DNA of 53,026 nt, taken from the NCBI RefSeq assembly GCF_900111105.1, contig NZ_FOGC01000015.1, positions 1 through 53,026 on the forward strand, read 5' to 3'. This stretch comes from Rosenbergiella nectarea. GTDB taxonomy: Bacteria > Pseudomonadota > Gammaproteobacteria > Enterobacterales > Enterobacteriaceae. Of the stretch, positions 48,096 to 53,026 are shown in pieces. The notes below the pieces were generated by a model, which had not been told where the DNA came from, did not search any database, and saw only the letters and a list, made by a program, of their open reading frames with translations. Both the position numbers and the translations under genes were made by a program. Each line of letters starts with the position of its first letter. Position 1 is the first letter of the stretch.

Positions 48096-50378
48096 ATGTG
48101 TGACAAAAATTATCTAGTCGCCTTACACCAGGCGAGAACGCAACAAAGTAGTCTGACTCCTTTGGAAGAGACGATCGATACCATCAGCCACTCACTACGC
48201 AGTAAAGGTGAGCACGTTAAATTTACCCACCACTATCAAGAAGCGATAACCTACGTCAGTTCTATGGCACCCATCGACTGTATTATGATTGAGTGGACTC
48301 CTTCACAAAAAGAGGCCATTTGTCATCTTCTTAAGCAGTTAAGAATCCGCCATGAAAAGGTCCCCGCGTTTCTGCTGGTGAACACCCATGATGAGGGCAA
48401 ATCGATTCCTGCAGAGGTGATGAGTAATATCATTGAGACGTTTTTAGTCCTCGATGATACCACCGACTTTATTGTTGGCCGTCTGCAGGCGGCGGTGGCG
48501 CGTTATGAAAAAATTATTATGCCACCGCTTATGTCAGCCATGATGAAGTACGCGAAAGAAAAAGAATATTCGTGGTCTGCGCCTGGTCACCAAGGGGGGA
48601 TTGGTTTTTGTAAGACACCTGTTGGCCGTAAGTTTTTCGACTTCTATGGTGAGAACATCTTCCGTACCGATATGGGGATTGAACGGGCTTGTCTCGGATC
48701 AATGCTCGATCATACCGGGGCCTTTGGTGAGAGTGAAAAATATATCGCTGAGGTATTCGGGGCGCATCGTTCCTACTCATTAGTGGTCGGAACATCAGGT
48801 GCAAACCGCACGATTATGCAGGCGTGTTGTACCGACAACGATATCGCTATTTGTGACCGTAATAGCCATAAGTCGATCGAACAGGGATTAATGCTAACAG
48901 GCGTTGCACCGGTCTATATGACACCGACCCGAAATGCTTACGGGATCATCGGGCCGATTCCAAAAGCGCAAATGACGCATAAAGCCATCCAACAACGTAT
49001 TGCTGATAACCCTTTTGCAAGCAAGGCGTTGAATAGCCGTCCAGTTTACAGCGTGGTGACCAACTGTACTTATGATGGACTTATCTACAATGGTGATGCT
49101 ATTCAGCAACTGCTTGGGGAAAGCTGTGATCGTATCCATTACGATGAAGCATGGTTCGGCTACTCACGTTTTAACCCGATTTATCAGCACTTCCATGCAA
49201 TGCGAGGCGATAAAGCGACACACGGGGCTGATCAACCGACTATTTTTGCTACCCATTCGACCCATAAACTACTGAATGCGTTATCACAGGCATCCTACAT
49301 TCACATGCGCGAAGGCCGGGGATCGATTAAACCCGCACAGTTCAGCCAAGCGTACATGATGCATGCCACCACTTCTCCTCTTTACTCTATCGCGGCGTCG
49401 AACGATGTGGCTGCTGCGATGATGGAGGGTAATCAGGGGATTAACCTGACAACTGAAGTGATTGAGGAAGCCGTTGAGTTCCGTCAAGCGGTGGCCCGTG
49501 CCCACCAGCAAGCGAACGCTGAGAATAGCTGGTTCTTCAAACCTTGGAACCCTGAAGTCGTGACCGATCCGCGTACCCAGCAAAGCTATGACTTTGCGGA
49601 AGCCCCACGCGATTTATTAGTGAAAGAGCAGAGCTGCTGGATGCTGAATCCGACTGATCGCTGGCATGGTTTTGAGGGACTAGATGATAACTGGGTGATG
49701 TTAGATCCCGTTAAGGTCAGCCTATTAACGCCAGGCTTAAATGATGATGGATCGTTACAGGAAGAGGGAGTGCCTGCCGCGCTGGTGACTGCTTATCTTT
49801 CAAGCCTCGGTATTGTCCCAACGCGCACCACCGATTTCCAAGTCATGTTCTTATTCTCGATGGGTGTGACCAAAGGCAAATGGGTTACCTTGATGAATAG
49901 CTTATTATCCTTCAAAAAATATTACGATGCGGATGCGCCATTAAGTGAAGTGTTACCGGGGCTCGTCGAAACTGACCCTGCTCTGTATGGAACAATGACC
50001 ATGCAACAATTGGGTCGCCGGATGATTGCATTCCTTAAGAAACATAATCCAAGCGACCAACTGAATAAAGCTTATTCAAGTCTGCCACAAATGGATATGT
50101 TACCGCGCGATGCTTACACGCAACTGGTAAAAGATAATGTTGAGCTTGTCTCAATCTTTGATCTTGCGGGTCGTACGGCCGCGAACTCCGTTATTCCTTA
50201 TCCACCGGGAATCCCAATGCTGATGTCAGGGGAAAACTTTGGTGATCAGCACAGCCCACAAATTGCTTACTTACAAGCATTACAGGCTTGGGATGATGCC
50301 TTCCCTGGATTTGAACATGAAACAGAAGGGGCTGAAAAAGAAGACGGTATTTACCATGTGATGTGTGTAAAGCAATAG
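48096..50378 (+). CDS. adiA: Biodegradative arginine decarboxylase, AdiA type
   Basis: AdiA converts arginine to agmatine and CO2, using up a cytoplasmic proton, and confers extreme acid resistance. The 760-residue protein matches E. coli AdiA (755 residues) along its length. It has an N-terminal flavodoxin-like wing (about 1-130) and the PLP domain with SAPGHQGGIGF and TSGANRTIMQAC. NCTYDGLIYN and HYDEAWFGYSRFNP follow, with the PLP lysine in HSTHKLLNALSQ. The C-terminal domain ends PGFEHETEG...GIYHVMCVKQ. E. coli adiY is absent here; the regulator may be the ArgR paralogue downstream. Confidence 0.92.
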   Translation: MCDKNYLVALHQARTQQSSLTPLEETIDTISHSLRSKGEHVKFTHHYQEAITYVSSMAPIDCIMIEWTPSQKEAICHLLKQLRIRHEKVPAFLLVNTHDEGKSIPAEVMSNIIETFLVLDDTTDFIVGRLQAAVARYEKIIMPPLMSAMMKYAKEKEYSWSAPGHQGGIGFCKTPVGRKFFDFYGENIFRTDMGIERACLGSMLDHTGAFGESEKYIAEVFGAHRSYSLVVGTSGANRTIMQACCTDNDIAICDRNSHKSIEQGLMLTGVAPVYMTPTRNAYGIIGPIPKAQMTHKAIQQRIADNPFASKALNSRPVYSVVTNCTYDGLIYNGDAIQQLLGESCDRIHYDEAWFGYSRFNPIYQHFHAMRGDKATHGADQPTIFATHSTHKLLNALSQASYIHMREGRGSIKPAQFSQAYMMHATTSPLYSIAASNDVAAAMMEGNQGINLTTEVIEEAVEFRQAVARAHQQANAENSWFFKPWNPEVVTDPRTQQSYDFAEAPRDLLVKEQSCWMLNPTDRWHGFEGLDDNWVMLDPVKVSLLTPGLNDDGSLQEEGVPAALVTAYLSSLGIVPTRTTDFQVMFLFSMGVTKGKWVTLMNSLLSFKKYYDADAPLSEVLPGLVETDPALYGTMTMQQLGRRMIAFLKKHNPSDQLNKAYSSLPQMDMLPRDAYTQLVKDNVELVSIFDLAGRTAANSVIPYPPGIPMLMSGENFGDQHSPQIAYLQALQAWDDAFPGFEHETEGAEKEDGIYHVMCVKQ

Positions 50379-50420
50379 TCGACAAGTTGTGATAAAACAC
50401 ATTAAAAAATAAATGACTCA

Positions 50421-50452
50421 GGGTAACAATAGTTAAATTGTTACCCTTTTTT
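50421..50452 (+). terminator. Terminator after adiA
   Basis: GGGTAACAAT pairs perfectly with ATTGTTACCC around a 6-base loop, and a T run follows. The remaining bases to 50654 are AT-rich. They contain an AATGAA...TTCATT dyad at 50605-50625 (9-base spacer), loosely like an ARG box. The argR-like gene probably has its own promoter there. Confidence 0.85.
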
Positions 50453-50654
50453 ATTTACTAAATGACCCAACTTTAATTAAGATCAAAAATATTATTTTTA
50501 AATAAAATACCGGTAATTATTAATAAATCTTTAATTAATCTTATTATGATTAAGGTCAAAATCCTCGGGCAGTAAGACTTCTTTTAATAACGTGGGTAAT
50601 TAATAATGAAGGGGTGGTATTCATTCATACCGATTGTAAAAAGGTAATAGTTTT

Positions 50655-51128
50655 ATGTTGAAGAAAAATAAGTGTCTTGACCTAGATCGTGTATTTAAAA
50701 AATTATTAGAAGATGAATGTATCGGTTCACAATCAGATTTTGTTGAACATTTAACACAGCAAGGTTTTGAGCATATCAATCAATCAAAAATCTCCAGAAT
50801 GCTTACCAGTTATGGTGCCGTCCGTAAGCGGAATGCGCGTATGGAAATGGTCTATAGCTTACCCGCCGAACGAGGTGTACCAACGGCTAAAACCACCCTT
50901 AAAAGTTCCGTGTTAAGTGTTGAGTACAATCAATGGATGGTTGTTATTCATACCGTTCCCGGTGCCGCCCCGCTTATTGCTCGGTTACTTGATTCCTGCG
51001 GAAGAAACGCTGGGCTACTCGGTACCGTAGCGGGTGACGACACAATATTTACCGTACCGGTGATGGACATGGAAATTAATGAAATCTATCAATCTGTTAT
51101 GCAGATTTTAAATTCTGATGATAATTAG
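50655..51128 (+). CDS. ArgR paralogue (arginine-dependent regulator)
   Basis: This 157-residue protein aligns without gaps to E. coli ArgR. The winged-helix part keeps [20 protein letters not shown], so it should read ARG-box-like DNA. The C-terminal oligomerisation and arginine-binding part keeps Asp113, Thr124, Ala126, Asp128 and Asp129 ([10 protein letters not shown]), but Gln106 is replaced by Pro (PGAAPLIAR). It differs from E. coli ArgR at far more positions than a housekeeping enterobacterial ArgR would. It is therefore probably a second copy, with the main argR beside mdh elsewhere. It is followed after 32 bases by the ArgRS paralogue, and likely controls this arginine island. Confidence 0.85.
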   Translation: MLKKNKCLDLDRVFKKLLEDECIGSQSDFVEHLTQQGFEHINQSKISRMLTSYGAVRKRNARMEMVYSLPAERGVPTAKTTLKSSVLSVEYNQWMVVIHTVPGAAPLIARLLDSCGRNAGLLGTVAGDDTIFTVPVMDMEINEIYQSVMQILNSDDN

Positions 51129-51160
51129 TACGTTATTAAAAATCTAGTGTAGAGGGAAAT

Positions 51161-52903
51161 ATGAATATATCAGCAATACTCTCAACGTATGCCAAAGAGG
51201 CTATACACCAATTAGGGATCGCTCCTGGCGTGCCGATTACGGCTAAAGTGTCATTACGCCCTGAATTGGCTGATTATCAAATCGACTCCATGATTCCACT
51301 TGCCAAACAATTACAGATGCCGCCTCGTCAATTAGCGGAGCAAGTGGTTGAACAGATGAGAAAAAATCCCCCCTTCAGTACGATGATTGAGAGTGTAGAG
51401 GTGGCTGGCGCTGGCTTTATTAATATAAGGTTAAATAATAGTTGGTTAGCGGAGGCGATAGCGGGATTGGCCGAGGATCCGCGATTAGGGGTAGCGCTGC
51501 AGGCGCCCACTCATATCGTTATCGATTACTCTTCGCCTAATGTCGCTAAAGAAATGCACGTCGGCCATTTACGTTCGACAATTATCGGTGATGCGAGTGT
51601 TCGTACTTTGCGCTTTCTTGGGCACAATGTGACGAAAGTTAATCATATTGGCGACTGGGGCACGCAATTTGGGATGTTGATTGCCCATCTAGAGGACGTG
51701 GAGAGTCATGACCGACTCACGCTCTCCGATCTGGAAGGATTCTATCGTGAAGCGAAAAAACGTTATGACCAGGATAATGACTTTTCTAAACGAGCCAGAC
51801 AGTATGTGGTAAAGCTACAGCAAGGTGACGAGTATTGTCGTCGGATGTGGCAGCAGTTGGTAGAGATCTCAATGCAGCAGAACCAACAAAACTACGATCT
51901 CTTAGGCGTCTCACTCACGCCTGCCGATATCCGGGGGGAGAGCGCCTACAATGAGATGCTCCCAGACATTATCGATGATCTATTAGCGCGCCATATCGCG
52001 CAAGAAGAGCAGGGGTCAGTTGTCGTCTATCTTGATGCTTATAAAAATAAGCAGGGAGAGCCGATGGGCGTGGTGATCCGTAAGCAAGATGGTGGCTACC
52101 TCTACACCACCACGGACATTGCGTGCGCGAAATATCGGTATGAAACCCTCAACGCAGACCGTGTGCTGTACTACATCGATGCGCGTCAACATCAGCATCT
52201 TATGATGGCCTGGGCAATTGTACGTAAGGCCGGTTATGTCCCTCATGACGTTGCTCTGGAACATCATAAGTTTGGCATGATGTTGGACAAGCAAGGACAG
52301 CCTTTCAAAACTCGCGAAGGGGGAACGATAAAATTATCGGAACTATTAGCGGAGGCCGTCAGTCGAGCGAAGCGGCTCATCGAGCAGAAATCGCCACATA
52401 TTGTGGGGGCAGACTTAGATGAGTTAGCCACGATTATTGGGATTGGTGCGGTCAAATATGCGGACCTCTCAAAAAATAGGACCACCGATTACATCTTTGA
52501 TTGGGACAGTATGTTGAGTTTTGAAGGCAATACTGCTCCCTATATTCAGTATGCCGGAGCGCGTATTCATTCTTTACTTGAAAAAGCTCGGCTGCAAGGC
52601 TTGAGTTGGCAGGAGACTCAAGGACTGAGCGTGATGACTGCCGAGGAGCGCGCCATTGTATTAGCTATTTTACAGCTTGAAGAGCGCTTAAACTTAGTGG
52701 CGAGGGAAGGGATGCCTAATATGATGTGTCAGTATCTTTTTGAGTTGGCGTCACTGTTCTCACGCTTCTATGCGAATACACCGATTTTAGCCGAAGCGGA
52801 TGGGGAGAAAAGAAGAAATCGACTCTACCTGACTCAGTTGACCGGACAAGTCTTGGCACTAGGTTTATCGACCTTAGGAATTCGGGTACCAGAAAGGATG
52901 TAA
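51161..52903 (+). CDS. argS: Arginyl-tRNA synthetase (probable second copy)
   Basis: This class I synthetase attaches arginine to tRNA-Arg. The 580-residue protein matches E. coli ArgRS (577) from end to end. The N-terminal tRNA-recognition domain includes [20 protein letters not shown]. The HIGH motif is HVGH (133-136) in [17 protein letters not shown], with [11 protein letters not shown] in place of a full KMSKS. The anticodon-binding domain ends RVPERM. An AGAGGG site precedes the ATG. Divergence from E. coli is greater than for neighbouring housekeeping proteins, and argS normally lies elsewhere, so this is probably a paralogue that moves with adiA and argR. It could be the only argS, which the window cannot decide. 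Confidence 0.88.
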   Translation: MNISAILSTYAKEAIHQLGIAPGVPITAKVSLRPELADYQIDSMIPLAKQLQMPPRQLAEQVVEQMRKNPPFSTMIESVEVAGAGFINIRLNNSWLAEAIAGLAEDPRLGVALQAPTHIVIDYSSPNVAKEMHVGHLRSTIIGDASVRTLRFLGHNVTKVNHIGDWGTQFGMLIAHLEDVESHDRLTLSDLEGFYREAKKRYDQDNDFSKRARQYVVKLQQGDEYCRRMWQQLVEISMQQNQQNYDLLGVSLTPADIRGESAYNEMLPDIIDDLLARHIAQEEQGSVVVYLDAYKNKQGEPMGVVIRKQDGGYLYTTTDIACAKYRYETLNADRVLYYIDARQHQHLMMAWAIVRKAGYVPHDVALEHHKFGMMLDKQGQPFKTREGGTIKLSELLAEAVSRAKRLIEQKSPHIVGADLDELATIIGIGAVKYADLSKNRTTDYIFDWDSMLSFEGNTAPYIQYAGARIHSLLEKARLQGLSWQETQGLSVMTAEERAIVLAILQLEERLNLVAREGMPNMMCQYLFELASLFSRFYANTPILAEADGEKRRNRLYLTQLTGQVLALGLSTLGIRVPERM

Positions 52904-52936
52904 AAAAAAAGCTTATCAAGTCAACTTGATAAGCTT
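52902..52936 (-). terminator. Terminator shared by the ArgRS gene and the tRNA-fMet transcript
   Basis: AAGCTTATCAAGT and ACTTGATAAGCTT form a 13-base inverted repeat. The minus strand then has a nine-base T run, so it mainly ends the leftward tRNA transcript. On the plus strand only TCTT follows. Confidence 0.82.
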
Positions 52937-52944
52937 TCTTATGT

Positions 52945-53021
<77 letters not shown>

Positions 53022-53026
53022 TCCGA

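Overview
The window is chromosomal DNA of a gammaproteobacterium of the order Enterobacterales. The gene order lysR/lysA/galR, aas-lplT, tas-ygdR-mutH, rppH-ptsP-lgt-thyA, ppdA-ppdB-ygdB-ppdC-recC-recB-recD, argA/amiC and a tRNA-fMet gene follows the 63-64 minute region of Escherichia coli. A microbial rhodopsin with a retinal-forming dioxygenase, a second FtsI and an MdtABC pump with its own outer-membrane channel point to a plant- or nectar-associated Erwiniaceae (Pantoea/Tatumella/Rosenbergiella-like). The family is inference; the order is well supported.

Bases 1-4630 are the 3' end of a contact-dependent growth inhibition (CDI) locus. The cdiA gene runs in from the left and ends in a VENN-delimited toxin region with its immunity gene. 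Three more toxin/immunity cassettes follow head to tail. One is joined at the VENN codons to the previous immunity gene, and the last toxin has an in-frame stop. Bases 4762-8859 hold zinc-independent ribosomal proteins L36 and L31 with a Zur box, the divergent lysR/lysA pair, galR with its own operator, and an OmrA/OmrB-type sRNA.

Bases 9012-19863 carry a second FtsI whose SxN motif reads SSD, then an RND efflux operon mdtA-mdtB-mdtC with a lipoprotein outer-membrane channel. MdtB has a 30-residue Ser/Thr tract. Bases 19986-30891 are phospholipid repair (aas-lplT), tas, ygdR, mutH, a DnaA-box region at the site of E. coli DARS2, then rppH-ptsP and lgt-thyA. Bases 31187-32709 are a rhodopsin of DTG type translationally coupled to a Brp/Blh beta-carotene dioxygenase. 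Together they should make a retinal-bound light-driven pump if beta-carotene is made elsewhere. Pseudopilin genes, recCBD (no ptrA between recC and recB), argA with a paired ARG box, and amiC follow.

Between amiC and the tRNA-fMet gene, where E. coli has no such genes, sits an arginine island. It holds a PotE-type antiporter (minus strand), a divergent AdiA-type arginine decarboxylase, an ArgR paralogue and an ArgRS paralogue. Decarboxylation of arginine to agmatine with antiport consumes protons and would give acid resistance. The linked ArgR and ArgRS copies suggest the island also senses arginine and protects tRNA charging while arginine is being destroyed. It is the least familiar unit in the window. 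No CRISPR array, insertion sequence, integrase or rRNA gene was seen.
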